Source of the DNA: Monoraphidium neglectum
Taxonomy: Eukaryota > Chlorophyta > Chlorophyceae > Sphaeropleales > Selenastraceae
Reading direction: 5' to 3'
DNA length: 11,489 bases
NCBI RefSeq assembly: GCF_000611645.1
Contig: NW_014012868.1
Location: forward strand, 11,650-23,138
This document shows, in pieces, positions 1 through 7,813 of this stretch (position 1 is the first letter of the stretch; each line of letters begins with the position of its first letter). The notes under the pieces are model-generated. The model was not told the origin of the DNA and ran no database searches. It worked only from the letters and a program-made list of their open reading frames with translations. A program made the translations under genes and the position numbers.

Positions 1-42
1 GGGTTGCGCAGCGCACACGGCTGGGCGCCGCACTCCGGCTGC

Positions 43-162
43 TCAGCCGCCTGCCGTGCAAGCTGAGTGATCTTCCGCCCGCTGCGAGGCGGCGAGCCGG
101 CGCACCTCTTGCTGGGGCGTCATGCGCGAAAGCAGGTCGTCCCATCCGCCCTTGCCGTCAGT
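43..162 (-). CDS. Probable last exon of an unrecognised minus-strand gene
   Basis: On the minus strand a pyrimidine-rich stretch ending CTGCACAG gives an acceptor at 164-163. It is followed by 39 open codons and a TGA at 45-43. The peptide starts TDGKGGWDDLLSRM, continues TPQQEVRRLAAS and ends in CTAGG; the first part looks like an amphipathic helical tail. It joins in phase 0 to the Gln/Pro-rich exon at 378-477 across a 215-nt intron with a CAG|GTGGGC donor. I do not recognise the family. A possible donor (GAG|GTGCGC) inside the exon means the true end could differ, and the gene may continue left of the window. Confidence 0.4.
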   Translation of the reverse strand, partial: TDGKGGWDDLLSRMTPQQEVRRLAASQRAEDHSACTAGG

Positions 163-377
163 CTGTGCAGAAACAGGCGCAAGCAGGGCCAGGAAATGCA
201 GGTCCAGTGGTGTGGGGGACGCTGCGACGTCAGCATAGCTTCACGCTCCAAAGCCGCTGAGGGCGACAACAGGACACACATCTGCATGCGCATGATCGTC
301 CTGCATGCTCAAGTCAAGACATGCCACGAGCCGTTGCCGCCTGCTGCTGACAACATCACGCGTTTCGAACAGCCCAC

Positions 378-477
378 CTGCTTTCGCGGGCGCTGCATTT
401 GCGAGGGCTGCTGGGGCTTGGTTTGCTGCACCTGCTGCTGCTCGGCTGGCGGCACCGGTGGCAGGCCACCCCCATCG
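378..477 (-). CDS. Probable internal Gln/Pro-rich exon of the same minus-strand gene
   Basis: Minus-strand reading gives DGGGLPPVPPAEQQQ, then VQQTKPQQPSQMQRP, ending RKQ directly before a good donor, CAG|GTGGGC (377-376). The acceptor is probably the CGTAG at 479-478. The composition (Q/P-rich, low complexity) is typical of a disordered linker. A further upstream piece at about 590-640 (minus) reads DPIDLFGSTQQLQAP. It could join in phase 2 through a weak donor (CCCA|GTACGG, intron 478-589), but that donor is poor, so it is not called as a separate exon. No domain is recognisable and the function is unknown. Confidence 0.33.
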
Positions 478-590
478 CTACGCCCGCTCATGGTCTTCCC
501 CGTGCCAGCGTGGGCGACGTGCCCTCGGGCACGCGCCACGCGGGCGTCGGCGCGCATCACGCACGCGCCATCAATGCTCCCCGCCGTACT

Positions 591-1053
591 GGGGCGCCTG
601 CAGCTGCTGCGTGCTGCCAAAGAGGTCGATCGGATCACAGCAGGCATCTTCGTGTGCGCAAGCCGGCTCTCGGGCGTGTCACAGGTGCCCGGACGGTGCG
701 TAGATCTGTGCTGACAATGAGTTGGCGCTCAAGCGCAGTGTGAGCAGCATGAACCAAGCACGGGATCTCATGTACCTCTGGGCAAGGCTGGGCGCACAAA
801 CTGGGCGCTTCCGCCACACTAGCCCCGGGTGAGCAGCTGCACCTGGACTGGGCAGAGCTGGCTGCTGCGGGTATGGTCCTTTCAAACAGCGCGATAAAAA
901 AATTTGTAACGGATCAATACTTATTGAACATACGCAAAAAGTGCATACAGCGCTTTCAACGGATTGAACCGGCGTGGTGGCCAGCGCGCGCTGCGGTTGC
1001 CACTTGGCTAGAAATTCATTGAACGGACTGAATTGATCATTGCGACCAGCTCC
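591..1053. other. Upstream region of the secreted-protein gene
   Basis: Apart from the doubtful minus-strand DPIDLFG fragment at 590-640, no exon is supported here. Open frames in this GC-rich stretch lack motifs or plausible splice partners. The right part holds an AT-rich island and repeated AACGGA elements (see the promoter entry). This is the likely divergent promoter region between the minus-strand gene on the left and the plus-strand gene starting at 1054. Confidence 0.45.
891..1036 (+). promoter_or_regulatory. Candidate promoter/5' UTR with TATA-like box and three AACGGA repeats
   Basis: GCGATAAAAAAATTTG at 891 onward is a sharp AT-rich dip in GC-rich DNA, about 150 nt before the ATG at 1054, and could act as a TATA-like element. 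Three related words follow: AACGGATCAAT (908), AACGGATTGAA (958) and AACGGACTGAA (1022), all in the same orientation. Their function is unknown; a transcription-factor site repeated in the promoter is an inference. Confidence 0.3.
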
Positions 1054-3730
1054 ATGCGACGCCACCGGCGGACGCTGACGAGGGGCGCTGCGTGGGGCGC
1101 CATGCTGCTTCTTCTGCTCCTGGTGGCGCAGCAGTCGAGGACGGCGCACGCTGCGCTGTCCGCCTGCACAGCAGTGCCGCCCGTATGGTGAGTTTCACGG
1201 TGCACAAGATAGACACGTGGCATCGCAATTGTGTTGTAGCTTCAGCCTCGCGGGCGCAGTGTGACGAGCATGGCCAGCTCCCTCTTGGCCTCCCCACCGG
1301 GCCACGCAGCGTTGGCCACCACTCTGGTTTCGCCAACCTTTCCCAAACCTTTTCCACCGCGCCTGCTTCCCGCACAGCTTGTGGCCCCTGCCCGCGAGCC
1401 CGCGGCCGGCCCCTTCGCCTGTGGTGAGCCCGCTGCCGGTTGTGCCCGCGGCGCCGGTCGCAGCAGCGCCGCCCCTAACCGCAGGGGCAGCTGCGACCCC
1501 TGTCCTGCCGGCCCCCGCCGCGGCTGCATACCCCGCCGCGCCGACCCCCGCGGCGCCGGTCGGCCTCGCGGCACCGACGCCCGTCGCCGCTGCGGCTTCG
1601 GGCGCGCCGCTCGACGCCGCGGCGCGGGCCGCGCTGACCGCTCAGCTGCTGCAGCAGATGTATGGCGGCGCCAAGGAGCGCGGTTTCCTTTCGGATCCAA
1701 GAGCGCTTACAGTCCCCCAGCGCGTGTCAGCCGCAGACGTGGGATCCTCCACGCCGCCGCTGCCTTCTGCCGAGAAGCAGGCGCTGCTATACGGGCATCT
1801 GCAGGCAGTCGTGTCTGCCCAGGAGGCCGACGTGGCCGCGAGCGGCACCCCAGCACACCGGCGGCGGCTGCACGCCCAGGCCCAGGTGCCCTCGGCAGTG
1901 CCCGCGCCGCCGCCGGCCCAGGCGGCCGCGGGGGACGTGCTGCAGCGGCTCCAGGCGCCCGCTGTGACGCCCACGCTGCCGCCGGCGGCCCAGCAGCAGA
2001 TCTACACAAACCTGCTGCTGTCTGCAATGCAGGGCACGCCCCCATCGGGCGCCTCCCCTTCCCCCTCCATCAAGCCGCCGCCAGGGGCGGCCCCGAGCCC
2101 CAGCCCAGCCGCGGCGCCGCAAGCCTCGCCTTCTCCAAAGCTGCCGGCGCCGCCAGCCGGACCCTCGCCTTCGCCTGCGCCGGCAGTCAACAGGCGCAGC
2201 GCGGTGGTCAACGTGGTCAACTCCCAGCACGGCGTGGTCAACGCGGTCAACGACGTCAACGTGCCAAACGGCAGCGGGCAGCCGCAGGGGCAGCTGTTGC
2301 AGGACCTGACGTTCCTTTCAAACGACCGGCTGTCTGTCGGGATCGACGTGCGGCGGGGTGGCGTGGTCGGGCAGGTCTCGAGCAGCGACATGCCGGCGCC
2401 GTTTGCGGGGAAGAACCTGATAAATGTCTGGGACTGCGGGCGGCTGCTGCAGCAGTCGTTCTATGGCTGCGAGGACGGCTCGTGCTGGGCGGCCAGGGCG
2501 TGGCGCTGGAACCCAGGTGAGAGGAGGCTGTCCAATAGACTTGGACCTGTGGCTGTGAAATATCATAACCTCATCCCGAGCAGGCGCTTGCTGTTCATCA
2601 CGCCACTACTACCGTTCTGGCCGCTGGTGGCATGTGCTGCTGACAATACTGGCCATTGCTTTACTCTGACTCCACCATCCTTGCGGCACTTGCAAACTAC
2701 TGCCCCCTGTCAGTGCAATGCGGCTCTTGGCAGAACCAGCCGGCGCGCCTGCTGAACAGCCGGGTCGACGGCACCCCGCCAACCCGCGTCGTGACCACCT
2801 CGCTGCCGCGCAACTGGGGCGGCCAAGAGCTTCTGGATGATGTCATCATGACATCAGATTACTCACTGCTGCCTGATGCGCTCGCGGCCACGTGCGCCCT
2901 TTTGGCATTGTTTCCCAGCTGTTTGGCAGCCCTTGGGCACACTGCATTCAATGCACTCGAGCTTTGCCGTTGCTGGGAATGGGGTCACATTGCCTGTTGC
3001 AAGTACTCTGCCTTACATGCTTGCCGGATGCATGAAACAGCGGGCTAAAACCGCTCACTTGCTGACCAGCGCCCTGGCGCCAAACCCACATTCGACCTTC
3101 AGGTATGCCATGACCTACAATGGTCCCAACCCGCAGCCGCTGCGCACCCAGGAGACCCCCGCCTTCTTTGCGGACCGCCGCCTGAGCGTGCTGGTCTTCT
3201 ATGAGGGCCCAAAGCCCTGGACTGGTGACAACCTGAGATTCACTATGCCAGGGGGCAACAACGGATACTACACGCCAACAGAGAGGTGCGCGCTCTGCGG
3301 CGCGCATGCGTGCATAGCACGCGAGCGGCCGCGAGTGCTTGGTGCGAGTATGCCGTCAACACGCGAAGGCAGGAATTTTGCGGTACCGCTGCCGGCAAAT
3401 TGTGGTCGCCTCTTCTGGGCGGGGCCTGCCGATCTTCCGCAGGTGGGCAGCATACGTGGAGCCGAACACTGGCTACGGCATCGGCGTTTACGTTCCGACT
3501 TCGACCGGTCTCACTGCGTGAGCGAGGGGGCGAGGGCATGGTGCTGCCTCGCCAGCAACGCGCTCATGCAGCTTAAGATCCGGCTGGCCGGCAGGTTGGG
3601 TGGTACCATTGTGTAGCCTCATTTACATGGCTGCAAACACAAGTGCGTGCCCGTACACTCTGAATGCGCACATGTGTGCGCACGCACACGAACACGCCCA
3701 CCTGCCCGCCCGCACGCACGCACGCACGCG

Positions 3731-3771
<41 letters not shown>

Positions 3772-6632
3772 AAATATACATACACAGGTACCGTGTCGGC
3801 CCCGACAACAGCACCCGCGTCAGCGACACCTCGTACTTTGCCCTGACCACGCGCTTCGCCATCCAGCCAAATGCGACCTACAAGTACACTGCATACGTTG
3901 CCCTTGGCCGCATCGCCGACATCCGCCGCACCTTCCAGCGCATCGCCGCAGACCTCGGGCTTGCGCCTGCGCCCGCGCTCGCGCCGGCCGCGCTGGGCGG
4001 CGTCAGCCTGGAGAGCGCGTATGAGGGCGGCGACGTGGCAGGAGGTACAAGCATGCCGGGATACTCATACATGCAGCTGGGCGACGGCAACACGACCACA
4101 GCGGTGTTCAGACCGTCGTCGCTGCGACCATCCAATGTAGAATGGTTTGGGGGTGCGTACGGCGTTTTCGACAAGCCGAAGCTGCCCCTGCCGCCGCCAA
4201 AGGCCTCGCCGGTCCCGTCGCCGGCCGCCAAGGCCACCCCGGCTTCGCCGGCTGCTGCCAAGGCGTCGCCGGCAGCGCAGCTGGCACCTGTCAAGGCGGC
4301 GCAGGCGCCGTCAGCTATGGCGTCAACACCCGCTGCGGCCTCACCCGCTGCTGCCAAGCCGGTGCAACCCTCGCCGGTGCCTGCCGCCAAGGCCGCTGCG
4401 CCGATCGCGGTCGCCAGCAAGGCGGGCAGCCCGTCCCCAGCGGTGGTGCTCCCATCGTTGTCGGCCGCCCCAACGGCGTCGCCACGGCCGCAGCCGCAGC
4501 CGCCAGCGGCACCCGCAGCCCCGCAGCCGCCGGCCTCCAAGGCCCAGGCCGTCTTGGCCCTGGTGCAGGCGATTCTGGATGCGGCCAACACGATCAAGGC
4601 AGCCCGGGCGGCTCAGCAGGCAGCGCAGGCCGCGGCTGTGCAGGCCCCGTCGCCGTCGCCGAAGGCATCAATCGCGCTGCCGCCAAAGCGAGCCCTGGAA
4701 GAGGTTGTCTTTGCCCCCGCAACAGCACCCAAGGCGGACCCCCAGCTGCCGCCGCAGCTGCAATCATCAGTGTTGAGCACAACCTCCTCCCTCAAGGCGG
4801 AGGGCGCTCGGCCCGCGCACAAGCCACCAATGGCCAACAAGCCGCGGCTGGGCGCTCGCCATCCAGGCCCGAGCCCGCAATCAGGCAGGGTGGCTGCGGA
4901 CTCACCACAGTCAGCGGCGGATGCTGCAAGCGGCGCGAGGCGCTCTACGCCAGCATCTCCACATCCCAAGCGACAGGCTGCAGCGGCTGCTGGCGCTGCC
5001 AAAGTGCAAGCAACACCGCGGGCTCGGCCGTCCCCCGCCCCTCAGCACCACCAGCAAGCGCATCCGCCTCATGCGCGGCCGCATACATCCCCGCCACAGC
5101 ACGCTGCAGCACCCAAGCCGCCCCACGGTACCCAGGAATGGGGGCATGCAGCGGGCGGTACTGGAAGCAGGGCAGCGGCAAAGAAAGGCGTCGGGACAGC
5201 GGCGCACAGTGGCACCGGAGCACCTGCGCACACTGGCAATGGCACCAGGACAGCGGCGCACAACGCAAGCAAGCCAGCAGCGCACAACGGCACCAACTCA
5301 GCTGCGCACAATGCGACCAGGGCAGCGCTGCACAACGCGACCAGGGCAGCTGCCCACACTGGTGCTGGGGCAGTCGCGCACAACAGCAGTCGGGCGCATA
5401 CCGCAGCGCACAACAGCACCCGGGCGGCGGCGCACAACAGCACCAGAGCGCATACTCCGGCGCACAACAGCATCAGAGCTGCGTCGCACAACAGCACCAC
5501 AGCTGCGGTGCACAACAGCACCACAGCTGCGGTGCACAACAGCACCAGAGCGCATACTCCGGCGCACAACAGCACCAGAGCAGCGGCGCATAACAGCACC
5601 ACAGCTGCGGCGCACAATAGCGCCAGAGCACGTACTCCCGCGCACAACAGCACGAGAGCAGCGGCGCACAACAGTACCCGAGCTACTGCGCACAACAGCA
5701 CCAGAGCAGCTGCGAAAAACAGTACCAGGGCGTCGGGGCACAATCGCACCAGGGCCGCCGCACATGACAGCACCAAAACAGCGGCACACGACAGCACCAG
5801 CTCTGCAGCACATAGCAGCACCGGAGCCCATGCAGGCAAGCACAGTGGCTCTGCAGCAGCGGCGCACAACAGCACTAGGGCGCACGCAGCAGCACACGGC
5901 AGCACCAGGGCAGCGGCACACAATGGCACAACAGCAGTGGTGCACAACCCCAACAACTTGCACGCAGCAGCCAAGGGTACCATGCCAGCAGCACACAACA
6001 GCGCCGGGGCAGCTACAACAGCAGTGGCGCATAACAGCCCTGGGGCTCATGCAGCTGCCCACAACAACACCAGGGCTCACGGGACAGTGCAGAACGGCAC
6101 CAGAGCAGCTGTGCACAACAGCCCAACGAAAGCGGCTCCCAATGCCACCAAGGCGCATGCAGCGGCTCACAACAGCACCTGGGCAGCGGCACACGCTCCA
6201 CTTTCCCCTCAGCATGCCGTTCCAGCGCACTCGCCTGTGCCGTCGCCAAAGCGGATTGCGTCGCCCCCGGTGCCAAGGCGCTCAGAGTCAGGACTCAGGA
6301 CCGGGCAAGCCGTGCCGCGGCGGCGGCCTGGGACAAGCCCGATATTGGCGCCGCACGCAGAGTTGCCAGCGGCGCCTGCGCACAAAGGGGCATCATTGAA
6401 GCCGGTGCAGCTGCCAGGCTCCCCCGAGCTGCATGCTGGCTCCACAGCAGCGCCCATGACGGGCGCAAAGGCTGCTCCAGGGGCAAGCCCCTCTAAAACC
6501 ACCACCAAGTCCCACCTGAACAATTCAACGTCAAATGCGCATAAGCAGGCATCCCACAAGCACTCAGCAGTGAAGCTGGGGGCGCCGCCGGCGAGGCGGT
6601 TGCTGTCTGCTGGGTCAGTGCCGTTGGTATAG
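1054..6632 (+). CDS. Secreted modular glycoprotein: conserved globular domain plus Pro-rich linkers and sequon-repeat tail (six exons)
   Basis: Proposed exons: 1054-1187, 1378-2516, 2714-2891, 3103-3285, 3443-3517 and 3788-6632, giving 1517 codons plus TAG. Every junction has GT...AG ends and matching phase (2,1,2,2,2). Residues 1-33 form a signal peptide: basic start, a Leu run, AHA|A cleavage. Residues 46-340 are an Ala/Pro/Ser linker. Residues about 350-620 form a conserved domain with GIDVRRGG (366), NLINVWDCGRLLQQSFY (391), WNPVQ (422), TQETPAFF (499), LVFYEGPKPW (514), WAAYV (546), TSYFAL (584) and YTAYVALG (603). I remember this motif order from uncharacterised secreted bacterial and algal proteins; no enzymatic activity is claimed. 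Residues about 700-1035 form a second Pro/Ala/Ser linker, and 1038-1376 the sequon repeats. No hydrophobic C-terminal GPI or membrane segment is visible, so a soluble extracellular-matrix or cell-wall glycoprotein is inferred. Confidence 0.78.
1188..1377 (+). other. Intron 1 of the secreted-protein gene
   Basis: The donor is ATG|GTGAGT at 1188 and the acceptor CCGCACAG at 1370-1377. The phase-2 junction creates Cys45 (TG+C) and joins the signal-peptide exon to the Pro-rich exon. This separates the secretion signal on its own exon. Confidence 0.75.
2186..2260 (+). repeat. GTCAAC in-frame micro-repeat encoding Val-Asn pairs
   Basis: Six GTCAAC words start at 2186, 2207, 2216, 2237, 2246 and 2255 (spacings 21, 9, 21, 9, 9). 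From 2207 the pattern fits a 30-nt unit used twice. They encode VVNVVNSQHG followed by VVNAVNDVNV, just before the conserved domain. This hydrophobic/Asn segment interrupts the Pro-Ser linker and may be a short beta-prone hinge; its role is unknown. Confidence 0.7.
2294..4175 (+). other. Exons encoding the conserved globular domain of the secreted protein
   Basis: The domain spans the end of exon 2, exons 3-5 and the start of exon 6 (introns 2517-2713, 2892-3102, 3286-3442 and 3518-3787). The splice sites were fixed by restoring motif continuity: NP|VQCG at the 2516/2714 junction, ALAAT|YAMTYNG at 2891/3103, TPTER|WAAYV at 3285/3443, and GLTA|YRVGP at 3517/3788. All keep the frame. The domain is rich in Trp, Tyr and Gly, as in extracellular beta-sandwich or carbohydrate-binding folds. 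Its own sequons (NST at 577, NAT at 598, NTT near 4091) suggest passage through the secretory pathway. Binding or catalytic function is not established. Confidence 0.7.
3665..3768 (+). repeat. Compound (CA)n/(CG)n/(GCAC)n microsatellite in intron 5
   Basis: An alternating purine-pyrimidine tract occupies 3665-3690. After a short Pro-coding-like spacer, 3711-3768 forms 58 uninterrupted alternating bases: GCAC units, then CG, then CA. It ends 19 nt before the acceptor AG at 3786-3787 of intron 5. It lies inside the intron and is not part of the protein, although it happens to be open in the reading frame of exon 6. Confidence 0.9.
5190..6205 (+). repeat. In-frame degenerate repeat array encoding AHNSTRAA-type sequon repeats
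   Basis: This is a roughly 1-kb array of 24-30-nt units around GCGCACAACAGCACCAGAGC. It encodes degenerate 8-10-residue repeats of the form A-A-H-N-S-T-R-A, with an AHTPAHNSTR variant. By eye I count about 24 N-X-S/T sequons (mostly NST, some NGT, NAT, NNT, NRT). A few copies have decayed (NSI, NSA, NSP, HDST). Unit lengths are multiples of three and indels keep the frame, which argues for selection on the protein. It sits in exon 6, residues about 1038-1376. Because the repeat lacks stops in several frames, it also creates long spurious open frames. Confidence 0.88.
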
Positions 6633-7813
6633 CTGCTTTACCTGAGCATCGTCCGTGTGAGCACCTGCACACTCGCTCAAGCAAGGCCAGTCTGGCGGCT
6701 TCCAGCCACTTTCCTCCAAACAAACGATTTGAAGGAAGTGTTGCTCTGTGGGCGGTGCTGCAATCTGTGCACGTGAATTCATGTGCAGCTGTGGTGACAG
6801 CTGTGTGACTGGGGTCCATACAGTTCCTCAAGGTTCGGCTCAACTGCGCTGACACTGCGCATTGGCTGCCTTTTTGGTTTGGGGGGAGGTTCCTTTCTTA
6901 TCGTGGCACAGAAATATGTGCCTTTGGCCCCATCCCTAGTGCGGGGTGCTGGTTGCTGCCACCAAGAACTGTGCCTGCACGGACCTGTGTCCCGCTCCAC
7001 CTGCTGAGTGTGCCGCGCGTCAGTGTGTTGCGCAGCTATTGTGTGTTGATAAAATGTTCATTGCGCCAGTGGCGCACGCCGTAATGGCTGCAAAACACGA
7101 GAGCTAACTGCACAAGTTGAGCTGCAGGTTGGCGCCACATGATTCCTGTGATACAAACCTCATCTGTTCATGTTGCAACACAGTGGTTACTGCTGACTTT
7201 GGGGCCCAATACCTGTGGGAATCACAAATTTCGTCTAGAACAAATGGATGATACTGGTGTGGCGTCGATTGCCCACAATGGCGCGGGGTCACACCACTCG
7301 TGCGCTGGCAGGGTGATGCTGTGTCTGCTGCCGCGCATGTAGGGGCACCACCTTGTAAAGATCCCCGTGAGCCCGCACTTGTGTTTCAACATCATGGCAT
7401 AGAGCCTTTCTGGTTGCATATGGCCACCTGAGAACCACTGTTTTTGAATTGTGATTATGCATTGTGCTCATGGAACGCGCTTGCAGTGGCCAGTCGCATG
7501 CCCAAGTCAAAATGAGTCAACTAAACCACCGGGCATCAGTCACCAATGGATACCGTTATGAGCCGATCTAAATCTGTTGACTTGAAACCAGCAATTTTGA
7601 CATGTATCACTGCCTTATACATGAATGCGCGTTTGATCTGCAGTAGTGCTTCGCGATCTAGGCATGACAGACGTGAATTATTCATGTAAAAAGCAGCATT
7701 CCTAGACGTAGCGTGAACGGCCTGCAGCCTGCACGCGCGTCGCCTCAAAGCGTCAAACACGCTGCTGCACACAGCGGCAACTCGCGCAGCGCTGCACAGC
7801 GGCAGCAGCAGCC
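6633..7813. other. Intergenic region: 3' UTR of the secreted-protein gene and OSCP1 upstream region
   Basis: No exon with recognisable motifs or splice partners is seen on either strand. The GC content drops and short AT-rich patches occur. TGTAA, a common green-algal polyadenylation signal, occurs only at 7354-7358 and 7685-7689, at least 720 nt after the stop, so neither is an obvious signal for the upstream gene. No clear TATA box for OSCP1 was found; TTATAC near 7614 is only suggestive. Confidence 0.5.

Noticed and set aside
67..714. 215-codon plus-strand open frame at the left edge
   Set aside because: Arg/Cys-rich composition without motifs; the opposite strand has better exon-like segments with splice sites.
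1261..2520. 419-codon plus-strand open frame overlapping exon 2
   Set aside because: The competing frame at 1378-2516 carries the conserved NLIN/GR/QQS motifs, correct splice phases and continuity with the signal-peptide exon; this one is a GC-rich shadow.
3600..3787. Open extension of exon 6 upstream through the CA/CG repeat
   Set aside because: The repeat lies between a GTGAGC donor (3518) and an ACACAG acceptor (3786-3787), and the domain motifs join cleanly when it is removed.
5190..6205. CRISPR-like regular repeats
   Set aside because: Units are degenerate, contiguous and in codon phase without unique spacers, within a eukaryotic exon; this is a protein repeat.
5069..6230. Two long minus-strand open frames (about 310 codons each) with Cys/Leu/Val or Val/Arg/Cys repeats
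   Set aside because: They are antisense readings of the sequon repeat; the 24-30-nt unit has no stop in these frames. They lack splice sites, motifs and a normal composition.
4142..6399. Long alternative plus-strand open frames over the Pro-rich and repeat exon
   Set aside because: Frame shadows of exon 6. They give Gln/Arg/Thr-rich low-complexity peptides and do not join the conserved domain in phase.
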